64,000 bases of DNA from Epiperipatus broadwayi (GCA_028023455.1 JAQFVV010006197.1:16613254-16677253); one strand, 5' to 3'. Positions 11,721 to 23,627 are shown, numbered from the stretch's first letter. Numbers and translations are program-made. Notes: generated by a model from the sequence alone, not told the origin.

Positions 11721-13849
11721 TGGTACATAGTCAGGATGGACAGGTAGATTTTTTTTTGAAAAAAATTACAATATAAAATTAGTATATGTTTAAGAAGCTA
11801 TAAATGAAAAGTCTATCAGTTCTAAAAACTATAAATGAAAAGTTCATCCATTAAAAGTAATGAAATGATCAACAAAACAAGTCTTTTAATGGGATAAGAA
11901 TTTGTTATTGGAATTAACCAATATCTTACTCAAATAGTAAAAAGAACCCAGCTTCATTAGCCACTGACCATTGAATCTAGAAAGAATAATCCTCTGGTAT
12001 TGAATACAATTAGGTTTTCTACATTAAATCAAAGTCACTGCTTATTCAATTGGCATTCAAATGTCAAATATCATCCTTATAAGTTGTGTAATCTCATATT
12101 TTTGAATAGAAACTAGTGATAAGTGTGATATATATAATCATATGACTACTTACTAAAAGAGATAATGTGCCATCCAAGCACCCAAATGATAAATGGAATG
12201 TCAATTAATTTTCAGATTTTTATTAGCTTTTTAGTCAATTCAGGGATCATTAACCCAAGTCCATAATTAATTCTATTATTCTGCTTCAGCAATATTGATT
12301 TTTAAGTATTATTTATGTATTTGTATTGCTGAGATTGTAAACTGACTCTTATTTTATCCTACAAAATTGCTTCAATCATTTAATTTATTTGCTTAGAAAT
12401 TAGCAACAGTCTTCTTTTTGTCTAAGAAACTTTATTCCTAATATTATGTTTGTGATTTACTGATTATAAATATATTCTTGATAGATCTAATTTTTTTTTA
12501 AAAAAGCAACTAATTATGTCTCCCAAAAAATTTAAATCTCAGTAATATTTTCAAACTGAGAATATCAATCTCCAGTGCATAACCTTTTTAGAAAAATAAC
12601 AATTTATGATATAACTGGGTGCTTAATTCTTATTATTATGAGTACCTGAAGAGCACAATATTTTGACTACTGAAGCACTTCAATTTCTCTTGATGGAAAA
12701 AATACATGCAGGAGATATAAGCATTGGCGGCACTATAAATAGTAAGCTTTTTTGCAATTAATGCTTTAAAATAAAATAGTTTCCAATTAGGCCATCACAG
12801 AAAGATCTTTCCAAAATGTCATTACCTATTACTATCTATTTTTTGTGAAATCAACCCCCAGTAATTATTTCATACTATAATAGCTTTTTGTAACACAATG
12901 ATTAATATTGCTAACGTTAAGCTGTTAGAAATCTGGTCTGATGAAGCATATTTGATGAAAGCATTTATCAGAAAAAATGACTTCATCAAAAATATTGTTG
13001 CTGTCAGTAATTTGATAGTTTTGCAATATTTACAAATTAGAAGCCAAGTTGCCAACTAAATTAACTCTAAAGTAAAAAAATGGGAGGATATGTCAGCAAG
13101 CTTATAACACATATAGAATATTGTTTGATAAAATTGCTCCATCCGAGTAAAAATAACACAAAGCTTTCCGTACAGATTATTTGCAAAGCAATATATTAGT
13201 TAGATGAACAAGGATGTTGAAACGTGCTTAAAATAGTCAGTCACATTGTATATCATGATTACCATTAATGGTACAATAAAATGTGTAAAATAAGTTTTTA
13301 GACATCATCCAATAAGTCTGAACATGTTGTAAACATCTGTTTAAAAAATTGTCCAAGAAAACATCTGTCTTGCAGACTTTTATAAAATATTGGCAGTGAA
13401 TAGCTTTATATTAGGCTGATGAAAAGTGCTTCTAGAGATAAAATTTCAGGTGTATTGCTGTCAAGTCGTTAATGTATACAGAAAATGATAGCCTATTGTA
13501 ACTGATGAGACACCTCTGTTTACTCATATGAGCTGAATTAACTTGGTAGCCATCTCATTTCACTTATAAGAATTGAATTAACTCTGTAGCCAGACATGAG
13601 GCTCCATGATAGTTAATGCAAAGGGCAAAAATCATGACTATTTTAAATAACCAGGTGCCCTTTCTTTATTGCACAGCTTTAACTACAAAAATCATCCTTG
13701 AATTTGTAGACATCCTGGAGTGAATGAAGACTATTAGAAATTCCTGCTTGTTGATGCAAACAATTACTTTCCACTAAATGTTTTTTGCAGTAGCTTATGG
13801 CATCATCATCTATGAGTATATTACCTTTCCATCCAATTGTGTAAATGCT
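11721..13849. other. Unassigned sequence inside the gypsy remnant
   Basis: This 2.1-kb stretch separates the RNase H and integrase remnants, which are normally much closer. I could not assign either strand to a family; short minus-strand frames (for example 12,870-13,055) do not resemble anything I know. It may be decayed integrase N-terminus plus an insertion without recognised ends. Confidence 0.35.
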
Positions 13850-15295
13850 GAATGTCTTTTAAAAAGCTGTAGTTGACAGCACATGTATCTAACTGTCCTC
13901 ACCGACTTAAACATATCCAACTACTAATGATTTGCATGAGGTTTTCTACTAATAATCAATTCTTAAATATATTTTAACAATTATACATTTCTTCTTTGTC
14001 CAATTGGATTATATTTCTCTCTGCATTTGATAATGTGGACTGCATAAGCTATGTATGTTTTCCCCATTGATTGTGAAATGAGTTAACATAGCTCTGACAC
14101 ATCAATAATTAATATTATGCCAAACTGTTATTGAAATGCATAGGAAATTTGTGTGATGTTAGCAAAGCATTTAATTTGTTAAAAATATTTTCCTGTATAG
14201 ATACCCAATTTCATTTCTAGTTTTTCTTAAGTAAGCTACACAAAGGTTAAGTTATACACATCTTTTTTTAAGAAAAAATTATAAAATAATTAGCCAATCC
14301 CAGGAATGTCTATGGTTCCTTTACATTCCTTGTTTTAGGAGTATTATTATCTGTCCTTATGTTATCAGGCATGGGGAATTTTTTATTATCTTAGATGATA
14401 TGCCTTTTTTTATATTACAAAATATTTATTCATCATTTAATGTTAAATCAAATCTCTTGAATCTCTTATATATTTCATTTACCCTCTTCTCCATTATGAT
14501 TTCTGGGTATGCTATAATTAGAATATCATTGAAATAAGGAATTACTACTTCTATTCCACTAAGCAAATTTTCAAACTTTGCCTGAAAAACATTTGTAACA
14601 ATTTTAATCCCAAATGAAAAATTGTTATATTTAAACAATTTTACATGAGTTGTGATTGTTAAAATTGTGAATATCTGACTATTCACATATATCTGGTGAC
14701 AGGCAGCATAAAGGTATAACTTAGCAAAGTGTGAGAATCTCTGCACCAATTCTAGATCTTTTCTGGTATTAAATACTGGATAAATGCTCACAACTTTGCT
14801 GATTATTACTATCAGGTGGCTCATTCTGAATATTCAGAAAAAAACATTAATAGAAACCTTTTGTAGTTTATTAAATGATCCTTCAACTTTTATTATCTGA
14901 GTGTGTGCCTTATATAATATTGGCTTTAAAGTTTCACTAATTCCATTTATATAGGGATGGTTTTAAATTTCCACCAGTTTTGTTTTAAATAGGCTTGGCA
15001 AATGAATCTGGAGTAATCTTTCAATTTAAATTTTTTTTTATGATACTGATATTAACTCAAAACTACTAATTCCTCTTTGTTTGTATGTTTATTTCTTTTA
15101 CTACATAAATACTTAAGTTTTGAACTTTGCAATTCGGTTTCCCATGAACAATTAGCAATCACCTTGAATTTTAATCATTCATTTTTATGGTAAAGTTAGT
15201 TTTCTAATAGATGGGATGCTTCGAAATATCAGCTATTACTTGCTTCTAATTTTTATTGAATAAAAGTGGTATATGCCCTTGTCACCTGTCAATTT
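13850..15295 (-). pseudogene. Ty3/gypsy reverse transcriptase and RNase H remnant
   Basis: A 132-codon open stretch (14,426-14,824, minus) has the RT core in order: FSHFAKLYLYAACHQIYV (for FSKLDLxDAYxQIxV), a THVKLFKYNNFSFGIK segment (for THRGLFxxNRLPFGVK), then PYFNDILI where the catalytic box should be YxDDILI; one aspartate is replaced by asparagine. Downstream (13.98-14.40 kb) frames continue as NVKEP-TFLGLANYF, the connection to RNase H, and IAYAVHIIKCREKYNPI, for the IAYASRTLxxAEKNYxQI part of RNase H. Upstream, around 14.85-15.0 kb, is a HPYINGISETLKPIL-like pre-RT segment. Single stops and shifts throughout; not active. Confidence 0.8.
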
Positions 15296-15367
15296 CCATG
15301 TTGTTATATATATTTAATAGAGATAAATGGGGGGTGGTGTAAATGTGTATAGGGTTCAAAGTAGGTT

Positions 15368-15565
15368 AAGTGAAATAAAAAGTAATTAGATCAAACTGCA
15401 TTAACTAAATAAAGTAATTACAGATGCGTTGTTTAACAGATCGGATTATCAAAAGAATTAATAGCCAAGTGAAATAAAAAGTAATTAGATCAAACTGCAT
15501 TAACTAAATAAAGTAATTACAGATGCGTTGTTTAACAGATCGGATTATCAAAAGAATTAATAGCC
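15368..15565 (+). repeat. Perfect 99-bp tandem duplication in LTR U3
   Basis: Two copies without a difference that I can see (AAGTGAAATAAAAAG starts at 15,368 and 15,467). The position upstream of the TATA box is that of a duplicated LTR enhancer. Perfect identity points to a recent duplication. Confidence 0.9.
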
Positions 15566-15647
15566 AAATGAATCTCTTTTGCACACACGGGAAAAAATGT
15601 ATTAATACTCCAGAAAAGAAGAGACGAGAGTGGGACTTCAAACGTGG

Positions 15648-15660
15648 GAGTATAAAAGAG
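15648..15660 (+). promoter_or_regulatory. LTR TATA box
   Basis: AGTATAAAAGAG about 85 bp downstream of the 99-bp duplication and about 185 bp upstream of the AATAAA signal, the spacing of a retroviral-type U3-R unit. Confidence 0.55.
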
Positions 15661-16109
15661 CAGGAAAAATAAATATCGATCTCTTGTCCCTGCGATTATT
15701 CCTGAGTGCTGCTCCCTTTCGGACTGTGATCCCAGGTTCTCGGCGCCTGTAAGTGAATCCGGCCGATTATGTTTTATATATATTAATGTTAACCAATTAC
15801 CCATAACTGTTGTTTTAATGTGATTTATTATGTACTAATAAAGATCTACTGTAAATTAGTTGGTTGTTCGTATTTTAAAATTAAGTATTTAGATTTGCGA
15901 TCGCTCAGCTACAGCTGGGGACACAGCATATGTTAAGACATTTATCTTTCAGTAACTACTGGTAGCAAAATTTGAATCATTGCAATTTAAATTTTGTAAT
16001 CATTTCTTTTTCACTCTTTGATTTCTGGCATACTATTGTGATACTTTGCCCTTTCAATTCAGAAAATTTTTTGCCTGCATTTACAATTGCAAACCTATGA
16101 CTTGATTTC

Positions 16110-16470
16110 CCCCAGTACTAATACTTAATTTACCTTATTGCATGACAATTCTATTTGTTTGGCCTGATGCTTTTTGGATAGCTAATGATTTTCCTAATGG
16201 TGAAACCATATTTTTGTATTCATCTATCACCAGTTCATGTCATATTCTTTTTAATAACTTATTTGTACATTGTGAGAAGCTGATTCTGAACTTTCCCTCT
16301 GTCATCCCCATAGCAATTGTTCCCAAGAAGGTTTCTTCCAGAAATTGCTTATAGACGCAACTTTTTGCCAGGTCTGTGAGAAAAGATATCAAATTCTCTA
16401 AACTTTTTTCTCTTTGCATAGTTTCTGAATGAAGCCTAGAAATATGTTTTAAAAAAAGTGATAAAAATAT
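16110..16470 (-). pseudogene. Gypsy gag-like remnant
   Basis: On the minus strand the frame reads SETMQREKSLENLISFLTDL, then FRISFSQCTNKLLKRI, then a stop, then KSLAIQKASGQTN. This order resembles the gag segment of K02A2.6-like gypsy elements in which a conserved R.RLL....L.....KAL.I....E pattern precedes the nucleocapsid. It lies upstream of the RT in the same orientation, as expected for one element. The match is by pattern only. Confidence 0.45.
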
Positions 16471-16860
16471 AAAACCAATTTTTCACTACTTTTTCATAGT
16501 GAAAACCTTTGATTCCACGGATTCACCAAAACAATTTGCAATTTCAATAACGTTTTGACCAGCAAATCTTAATAATATTAACACGTTTATATCATCTTTT
16601 TGAATTTTTGTTTACAGAATTAAACTTGTCTATATGTCTTAGCACTTACATTATATGGGACTTTTTTGTCATCAGTTTAATTTAATCTTATTTTATTGAA
16701 AATACAGGTTCCATATTGACTAATCCATTATTAAACCATTTAATAATATTTCCCTACATTGTTCATTTATTTTGAGTGGAACTGTTGAATTGTTCAGCCA
16801 CAATCTGCATTTATTTAAAATCTAGATGAATACTATTTGTTTCAAATAAAATAACATCAA

Positions 16861-16944
16861 GCATTGATGGCCAAAGGATTAGCACAGCTGCCTTACAAGC
16901 AGTTGTCCCGGGGTTCGCCGACACTTTAACACCTTAAAAAAAAC
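16861..16944 (+). mobile_element. tRNA-derived short SINE, plus-strand copy
   Basis: Starts GCATTGATGGCCAAAGGATT, has a TTACAA anticodon-loop-like stretch and a GGGGTTCGCC box B, and ends ACACCTTAAAAAAAA. Clearly related to the copies at 5972 and 36,413. The 3' half of the tRNA-like part is shortened. Confidence 0.7.
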
Positions 16945-17019
16945 TACATAAATTGGATTTTAAATAAGAAATTTCATACGAATAATTAAATAATTATTAA
17001 TGTGAATATTAAATATTAA

Positions 17020-17180
17020 AAGCTCAGTAATATGAATAGATACAAATATTACTTTAAAAATTATTAAAATATTTTCTTGCAAATATAAATCTGCTTAAAG
17101 AACTTATATAAATAATAATGTAGGCCATAAAAGTGTTTATAAGTGCCTAGATTTGTTTTTGAATTTAATGTAGATTTTTT
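17020..17180 (+). repeat. Dispersed repeat, pair of 7235-7440
   Basis: See the copy at 7235 for the shared landmarks; it is diverged and of unknown family. Confidence 0.5.
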
Positions 17181-17626
17181 CAGTTATTGTTTCTCCCTTG
17201 ATCATCAATATAGTATGAATTAGTGGAACCAGAAAATGTTCACCATGCGAAAGTAGTAAAAAAAAATGATTTTGTACTTTTACTACCTTCTTTTAAACAT
17301 TGAGCAGATAAAACTAATTAAATTAGTTATTTTCCATATATTATCAATATATTTTTTTCTTTATCAGAATGTTTACCAGTATAAAAGGCTAATCTTTTTT
17401 AAAATCTGGCATTACAACTATAAATTATTGTTTTCTATTTTCAAACATTCTATCAGAAATATTTTCTGATAGATCTGATATTGTTTTGTAATTTATTCGG
17501 ACGAAGATGAAGTGGTGCAATGACATTGTCAGCACAATAAATAAATAAAAAAGAATTATTTCTGTTGCCACACACTTATGATATAACTGTCTCTGAACTT
17601 TGATTTATAATTTTATTTTAATATAC

Positions 17627-18270
17627 TGCTGTGTCCCCAACTATGACTGGGCAGCCAGCAAACATGAATACACAATTGACATTAACAGACAACAACGTAT
17701 ATAGTAGTATTAAGACAATTTATTAGCAATTAAAACAATTAACTAATTAAATCCTTAATAATATATATATATGCATTTATGCAAGCATAACTAATCAGCC
17801 AACAAAATGAATAATTGAAATAAAAATATTCAAACAGTCTAGGTAAAGAACGGAATACTTTAATCTTCACTACATAGTCTATCTCTTTTAAACACAAAAG
17901 ACGAGCCTCTTGAGGCATTATAAAATAAGAAGACCAGGATGACCTGCTAAAAGTCCTAATCGCCTTTGTTACCTGCAGGAGCCGGGATCCTGGGAATATA
18001 GTCCACCGATGATGATGTACACTGCAACTTGCACGTGGAATAAGAACAGCTGGCAGCCATCAAGAGTCCCCAGTTTTTCTTCTCTAGCTTTATATACCCC
18101 CCTCTTCTTTTGTTTTTTTATCTTTTTTTCTTTACTTTTTTGGAGCAATTAATCCCCCCCCCCCATGTAATCTGGTGGGGGTGGGGAGTTCTTGACTTTT
18201 ACTTTAATTAGTTCTGCTTCGGCTCTTTAAGCAGGTGAGCCGCGCATCTTTTTTGATCAATCAGCATATT
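17627..18270 (-). mobile_element. Gypsy-type LTR, minus orientation
   Basis: On the minus strand: a TATA box GGTATATAAAGC (18,087-18,098), a GC-richer segment containing CCCAGGATCCCGGCTCC (compare CCCAGGTTCTCGGCGCC in the LTR at 15.3 kb), an AATAAA-like signal, and the terminal sequence GTTGGGGACACAGCA ending at 17,627. The orientation fits the 5' LTR of the minus-strand gypsy element below it. The outer edge is a guess; no clear TG was resolved. A C-run and a G-rich patch lie in U3 near 18,150-18,195. No good primer-binding site follows the terminal CA. Confidence 0.55.
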
Positions 18271-20051
18271 ATTTTTCTTTGCAGACGTAAAAGCTATAAG
18301 CATGATATCAACCAAAATATGGGCAATTGATAGCTCAGTGACATGTGATTCCAAAAATGTCTACCACAAAAAAATCCGATAAAATTTGGAGTTTTTGCAG
18401 CATTTTTAATGAAGGAGAGAATTTAATTTTTTTTATTTTTGAGCAATTTTGTAATTTTCATGAAGTGATAAAGACAGAAAATTCATAGCCATTTTTCAAG
18501 TGGAATTTATTGCAGTAAATGGAATGTTATTCACAAACAAAACCTATAATGGAGCCTAAACATAAAGCACTCGTAAATATAAAATTATAATTTTTTAAAT
18601 AATATTTTAATTTTTTTTTAATTTTTTGAAAAAATGATAATTTTTATTAATTTTAGTTTGTAGTTGGTGTGCGTTGATAAATTATATATTTATTTATGCT
18701 CATATAGAATTCATATCTATCATAATTTTCTAAAGTTCTAATCCACTTATTTTATAAAAATAATGATTCTCAAAAAGTTTAATAATTTATTATTATGTTT
18801 ATATGATGTGTTTGTATTTATGAGTAATGAGTTACAAAACTAATAATCAAATGTATAGAAAGATTGTATAGGCAGGCAAATAATCAAATACTGATTATTG
18901 TTTTATGCCTTGATACTCATGCTTTGGAGTCACTCTGGTTTTGCTATATGTTTTATCATATTATTTTCAAGACTATAGCTAACAAATGGACTATATGCAA
19001 ATAAATTATATCTATGTAATACAATAAATATAACAAGATAGCATCACTGGTGTACATAAAGAATATAAACATCACTGATGTGCATAAATAATATAAATAT
19101 CACTGATATACACAAAAAAATATAAAATGAAGAGATGAACAATCATATTATCTGTTATACAGACAGTAGCCTACAATTTCTAGTTTTAGATAGACAAGAA
19201 GCCAATTGCTATGATGACATATGTATATCTATCTTCTGGAAATGATTTGTTTTGTATATTTTATTAGGATGAATCTTTTTCTTATAGATGCCTTTGGCAT
19301 TTGGAACTTTTGGGGTACAAGATAAAAATTTCATATGCGAATTATTTTGGAGATACTCAAGCCCAGGATTATCTCAGATAAGACATATTATACATGATTT
19401 GAAAGATAATTTTGTGAGGAATACAAATAAATTATAACTGAAGATGTAATTAATACTTAGTTCATGATGAATTAGAAATAATGAACAAAGTAATAATTAT
19501 TTCGGATATTGAAAATTCTTTTTTTTTCTTATTTTTTAAATGGTTATCACTATTTGTCTTAGACGTTGTTTTCCTTAGTTTTTCTAGTTTCTATTAATGT
19601 AATTTTTTTTGCTTTAACATAATTAAAACTGAAGTTATTGTGAAAATTGTGTCTCAGGCCAGTTTTTAAAAAATTCAATATGGTATTTTACACCGAAGTA
19701 GCAATTTAACTATTATTAGACTTAGAGTTTTGTTATCTGCCTGTAAACCAATAGTTATTGTACAATGAAATTCTCTTAATTTTAATTACTAATTACCCGT
19801 TTATCTTAGGAATTTATTTCCACTATAATCTAACTTTTCAGATCTACAAAATTATTTGATTTATACATTTTTCTTTTATTGATTTCTTTTGCAGCACTAT
19901 AATCAAATTTATTAAATATAAATCAAATATTTTACATATACAATTAGAATATTAATTAAACTAAGATATATAAATATTAAAATATAAATGGAAATTTCCA
20001 AGTAATAATCTAAATAAAATTTTTAGATATGATGAGATGGAATTAATGTTT
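18271..20051. other. AT-rich sequence without gene
   Basis: No family recognised. A short tandem repeat of about 31 bp (CATCACTGRTGTRCATAAA form) occurs roughly three times at 19,038-19,128. Confidence 0.45.
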
Positions 20052-20059
20052 ATTTAATT

Positions 20060-20998
20060 GGTAATTCAGTATTTACCTTGCTATGACATCATAAGCCTGA
20101 AGGCATACAGCTGTAATTATCCGATCTTTGCGTCGTCGGAAGAACATATGAATGTTGTCATGGCAACGAAAATGCTGATATGACTAATTCAAGAGATTTG
20201 ATTTTTTCATCCACGAGATTTTTTTTGTCTTGACCCGCGAGATTTAAAAGTGAATTTCTTCCTATTTGTTGCATCGTTTTTTTTCAGTGCAGCAGCGTTT
20301 TTTTCAGTTATTTAATTTTCAGTGCTTTAATAGTTCAGCAATTTTTTTAGCAATTTTTTAAAATAAATCATTACTTTCTCAACAATTGTAAGTAATTTAC
20401 ATGTTATTTTTTCTATGATATTAAGTGGATGTATTTTATATTTTATTAATTTTCCGGATTTTCCATTTTTAGACATCAATTTAGAAATGGCTATTATTGA
20501 AATAAGAGATCTGAAGTTGTGGGATCTCCCAAAATGTGAAGAAGAGGCGATAGCTTTTTTTAAAAAAAAAAAGAATTTTACACCGCTTGAAATTGTCCTA
20601 TTTTGCATCCAATTTTAGTTAATTATTCATGATGTATATATTACTTTTAACCTTTTTTTGCCGTATATCACACTATTTTGTGTCCTATTTATTAATTTTT
20701 TTCAGGATGGACGGTGCCATCATTATCCTGTACGACATGCCTTTTTCTCCGTTTTTACCTCATGATGCTGTACCACGTGCCTTTTCCCCCATTTTACTTT
20801 GCTATGATGTCATTATCCTGAGGGCATCCTATTCTAATCTTGCAATCTTTGACGTAATGTCACCACGTGATATGCAGCAAAATTTTAGTGATTACATTTA
20901 TCTGCAAATTCCTAGGTGATGTTAACTTAAAAATCGGATGTTTAGAATGGTATGCCTTCAGTCTAATGACGTCATAGCAAGGTAAATAATTGACTACC
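20060..20998. mobile_element. Merlin-like TIR element C (939 bp) with 8-bp TSD
   Basis: Exact 8-bp target duplication ATTTAATT at 20,052-20,059 and 20,999-21,006. The termini begin GGTA and share about 42 of 49 bases (inner part ATTTACCTTGCTATGA, then CTGAAGGCATAC). The terminal motif recurs inside in weaker form (around 20,800: TTGCTATGATGTCATTATCC). Eight-bp TSDs with GG-starting TIRs fit the Merlin superfamily; an internal frame supports this (next entry). No complete transposase, so it is non-autonomous. Confidence 0.75.
20487..20618 (+). pseudogene. Possible N-terminus of a Merlin/ISXO2-like transposase
   Basis: Inside TIR element C an open frame from the ATG at 20,487 reads MAIIEIRDLKLWDLPKCEEE, then AIAFFKKKKNF. 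This matches the opening pattern of ISXO2-type (IS1595/Merlin) transposases, in which a short acidic/hydrophobic lead is followed by a helix of the form eEEaixFLxxxgl before the CxxC zinc motif. The zinc motif and the catalytic DDE core are absent; the frame stops after about 44 codons. The frame is also open upstream to 20,415, but I prefer the internal ATG because the match starts there. The resemblance is from memory of the family pattern. Confidence 0.4.
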
Positions 20999-21099
20999 AT
21001 TTAATTAATTACTTTTTTGCATAAGAATAGTCAATATTCATTGAGCAGATTAATTATTGTCTCATATATATATATCGTTCATTTTATTTTCAACCATTA

Positions 21100-21512
21100 T
21101 TATGTTACTGATAGGTGGAATTTTCTCTAAGTGTAATAGCATTTCTCTGATCTATAGCCCATATTTTTTTATTTCATTTCAGAAAACTTTTTTTTTTTGA
21201 TCATTCATTAGATTTTTTATAATTTCTCTTGAGTTTAGTTAAGACTTCAATTTTTCATATGCTATCATTTTTCTGGAAATATATCCAAACTCAACCCTAT
21301 TTCTGCTTTTATTTTATTATTTCACCCACATTTCACCTTTGATTTCTTTTTATTATTACCAACATAAATCTCTTGTATTTTATTATGTTTTGAAAAGTTT
21401 TTGTATTGCTCTTCTAATAAATGTCCAGATCTCAGATCCACTTGTAAGAACTAATAAATTCATCTAATAAAAAACTTCTTTTCTAATACATAGACATTTT
21501 ATTTTAATAGTA
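21100..21512 (-). pseudogene. RTE 3' end, antisense (duplication unit 2)
   Basis: This is the counterpart of 300-865 and 32,300-32,890. Landmarks shared in order: a TCTCTTGAG..TTAGTTAAGAC block, TTTCACCCACAT, a GTATTGCTCTTCTAATAAATGTC stretch split by differences, and a run up to AATACATAGAC. Stops occur throughout. Confidence 0.6.
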
Positions 21513-22109
21513 AATTATTTGGTTGTTTTCTCATCCTTGGTGTTCGCCTTAAGATGTCGCTACTTCTAGGTAAATTCCTAGAAATATACTGTTTCACCAG
21601 CCTTCACCCAACAAAAGAGGAATTTTTCTATGTTATAAATGCAGAAAAGTCCTCACGTTATGTTGGACGGAGGAGGCGGTGGTGGTGACAAAAGCCAACA
21701 CAAAGAGACTTCTTTCTATGATAAAATACAGAAAGAGTTCCCGACGGCTGCCGGTTATGGCTTTTTTTCTATGCTAAAAGCAAAGAGAAAGAAATGCCTT
21801 GATCAGCTGCCATAGTAGTCGATTTTGTTCATTATTTTTTTGTAATAGTAGAATATCTATTTTCTCTGTAGTTTCGTGTGAGAGAGTGTGTATTTGAAGC
21901 GGTCGTAGTTTTTTAAAATTTGATAAGACATCTATTTTTTTTAATGTGTTGTAACTTACTTTACTGTTGTAAGTTTAGTAATAATGTCCTGAAGATTCCA
22001 TTACGAAGGGGTAACCCTCAGAAATTGCTTTTAAGGGTGCAAAAGGGAAAAAATTAAAGGATCACGCGAAAAGTAACGTTTTCACGAGAATTTGTCCATG
22101 ACAGTTACT

Positions 22110-22640
22110 TTTGCTATATATATACACACAAACAAAAACAACCCACTGTCTAATTATTAGGAACTACTTGTCTGAAAAATAAAATTAGTCGGGCTTATTT
22201 TTTTTTTGTTTTGTTACAGTTATTATTTCAAAATAAGATTAGTTTTTATATCTACACACTAACAAAAACAACCCAGTTCCTGATTAATTACTGTCTTTTA
22301 AAAAAAAAAAAGCAAATTCAATGGGGTTTGATTTTTTTCAATGGAGTCTTTGAATTACGGTTTGTTTGTTTTTATATATACACAAGATTTACCAAAAAAA
22401 ACCCCACTTTCTGATTAATTACTGTCAAAAGAAATGCAAATTAGTCGGCTATCATTTTTAAATTTAGTATTTCAATAACGGTACCCTTTTTATATAGACA
22501 GACTTAACAAAAACAACCCACTTTCTGATTCATTACTGCCCCCCCCCAAAAAAAAAGGAAAATGGAAATTAGTCGGGTATCATTTTTCAATCGAGTCTTT
22601 CAATGACAGTCCTTTACTAATAGTAGTTGGGTATCAATTC
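22110..22640 (+). repeat. Tandem repeat array 1 in element A (about 115-170 bp period)
   Basis: Four imperfect copies of a unit with AACAAAAACAACCCACTTTCTGATT, an ATTACTGTC or similar, an A-run and AAATTAGTCGG. Unit length varies. Confidence 0.65.
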
Positions 22641-22709
22641 TAAATTGTAGTATATAAATTACGTTACTTTTGATAGATTTAGAATTATGTCTTGCTTTTT
22701 TAATAAAAT

Positions 22710-23190
22710 GATTGATTTAAAACTCTTGACCAAAAATACCATAACTTTAAAAAAAGACACACGTAAAATCCAAAAAAAAAAATGAGAAAAAGCCCCGTAA
22801 CTTTAAAGACACAAACTCGAAAACAATCTAAGATTAATAAATATTGACTTATTATGTCTTGTTTTTGAATCAAATTATTGATTTACTCTCGCAAAAAAAA
22901 TACCGTAACTTTAAAAAGACACACCTAAAGTCCAAAAAAAAATTTTGAAAAAGCCCCGTAACTTTAAAGACACACACACAAACTCAAAAACAAGATAATA
23001 TTAATAAACATTTACTTATTACATCTTGCTTTTGAATAAAATTATTGATTTACTCTTGCAAAAAAAAAAAGACCGTAACTTTAAAAAGACACACGTAAAG
23101 TCAAAAAAAAAAAATTAGAAAAACACCGTAACTTTAAAGACACACACACACAAACTCAAAAACAAGATAAGGTTAATAAACATTTACAAA
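22710..23190 (+). repeat. Tandem repeat array 2 in element A
   Basis: Three imperfect copies containing CCGTAACTTTAAAAAGACACAC, then an A-run, then CCCCGTAACTTTAAAGACAC, then TTATTA(T/C)(G/A)TCTTG. Period about 130-150 bp. No open reading frame. Confidence 0.7.
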
Positions 23191-23558
23191 AATGAAAAAA
23201 ACTAACATCATATAATAGTATTAGTTAGTAGAATATTTTATTACAAATCTAAGAAATCAGATCTTTTTAGATCAAATCGATCATTTAGGTCCAGCCCGGA
23301 ATCGTTATATGTATATGTTTTTCATTACCATCAATGCCATCTTAAGGCAAACACCAAGGATGAGAATACAACCAATTATTTTTGTCAAAAGTACTCCATC
23401 TAAGTTTAATTTTATATAGGCAGTTGTTTATCTTGAATATTTTTGACATAATTATAGATCTTATAAGTTTTATAGTAAATAAATCCAACTTACATGTATG
23501 AACATCTAAACTATAATTACAAAATAAATACCGCTTGTTTTATAATTAATTGTTTTAG

Positions 23559-23627
23559 ATACTAAATCAATGCTATGTGAAAGTAATTCTATCAAGAAGG
23601 ATAATGGCATAGAAGCAAAACTGAAAG
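23559..23627 (+). CDS. Exon-like segment, copy 2 (69 nt, phase 1-1), unknown gene
   Basis: Acceptor context AATTGTTTTAG directly before, donor GTAGTTTTAAC directly after. Length 69 nt. With a G carried over from an upstream exon it reads D-TKSMLCESNSIKKDNGIEAKLK, closely like copies 1 and 3. The frame is open only in this phase: the other frames hit stops (one at the same TAG as in copy 1). It lies 185 bp downstream of TIR element A. Product unknown. Confidence 0.45.

Larger units (their letters stand above)
15302..15928 (+). mobile_element. Solo LTR of a gypsy-type element, plus orientation
   Basis: The proposed LTR runs from TGTTATATA to GGGGACACAGCA. It holds a perfect 99-bp tandem duplication in U3, a TATA box (GAGTATAAAAGAG, near 15,648), a GC-richer R/U5 start with CCAGGTTCTCGGCGCC, and an AATAAA signal at 15,837-15,842. 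The flanks CATGT (15,297-15,301) and TATGT (15,929-15,933) may be a one-mismatch 5-bp target duplication. It lies between pol and the gag-like remnant of the minus-strand gypsy element and points the other way, so it looks like a later insertion reduced to a solo LTR. The left edge is less certain than the right. Confidence 0.6.
21521..23373. mobile_element. Merlin-like TIR element A (1853 bp) with 8-bp TSD
   Basis: Target duplication AATTATTT at 21,513-21,520 and 23,374-23,381, identical. TIRs of about 36 bp beginning GGTTGTTTTCTCATCC differ at two positions. The corresponding place in unit 3 (near 32,905) has a single AGTTATTT-type target and no insertion, which confirms both ends. The interior holds two arrays of imperfect tandem repeats and no transposase, so it is non-autonomous. 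Superfamily placement follows element C and the 8-bp TSD with GG ends. Confidence 0.8.

Noticed and set aside
15532-15804. 90-codon minus-strand ORF
   Set aside because: Antisense to the LTR U3/R region, including its TATA box and part of the 99-bp duplication; best explained as a chance frame in a less AT-rich stretch.
18088-18098. Host gene promoter (TATA box near 18.09 kb, minus strand)
   Set aside because: The TATA box, the following CCCAGGATCCCGG segment and the terminal GGACACAGCA fit an LTR; no host exon follows.
22110-23190. CRISPR-like spaced repeats
   Set aside because: Repeat units are imperfect, long and of varying length inside a eukaryotic TIR element, with no uniform spacer structure.
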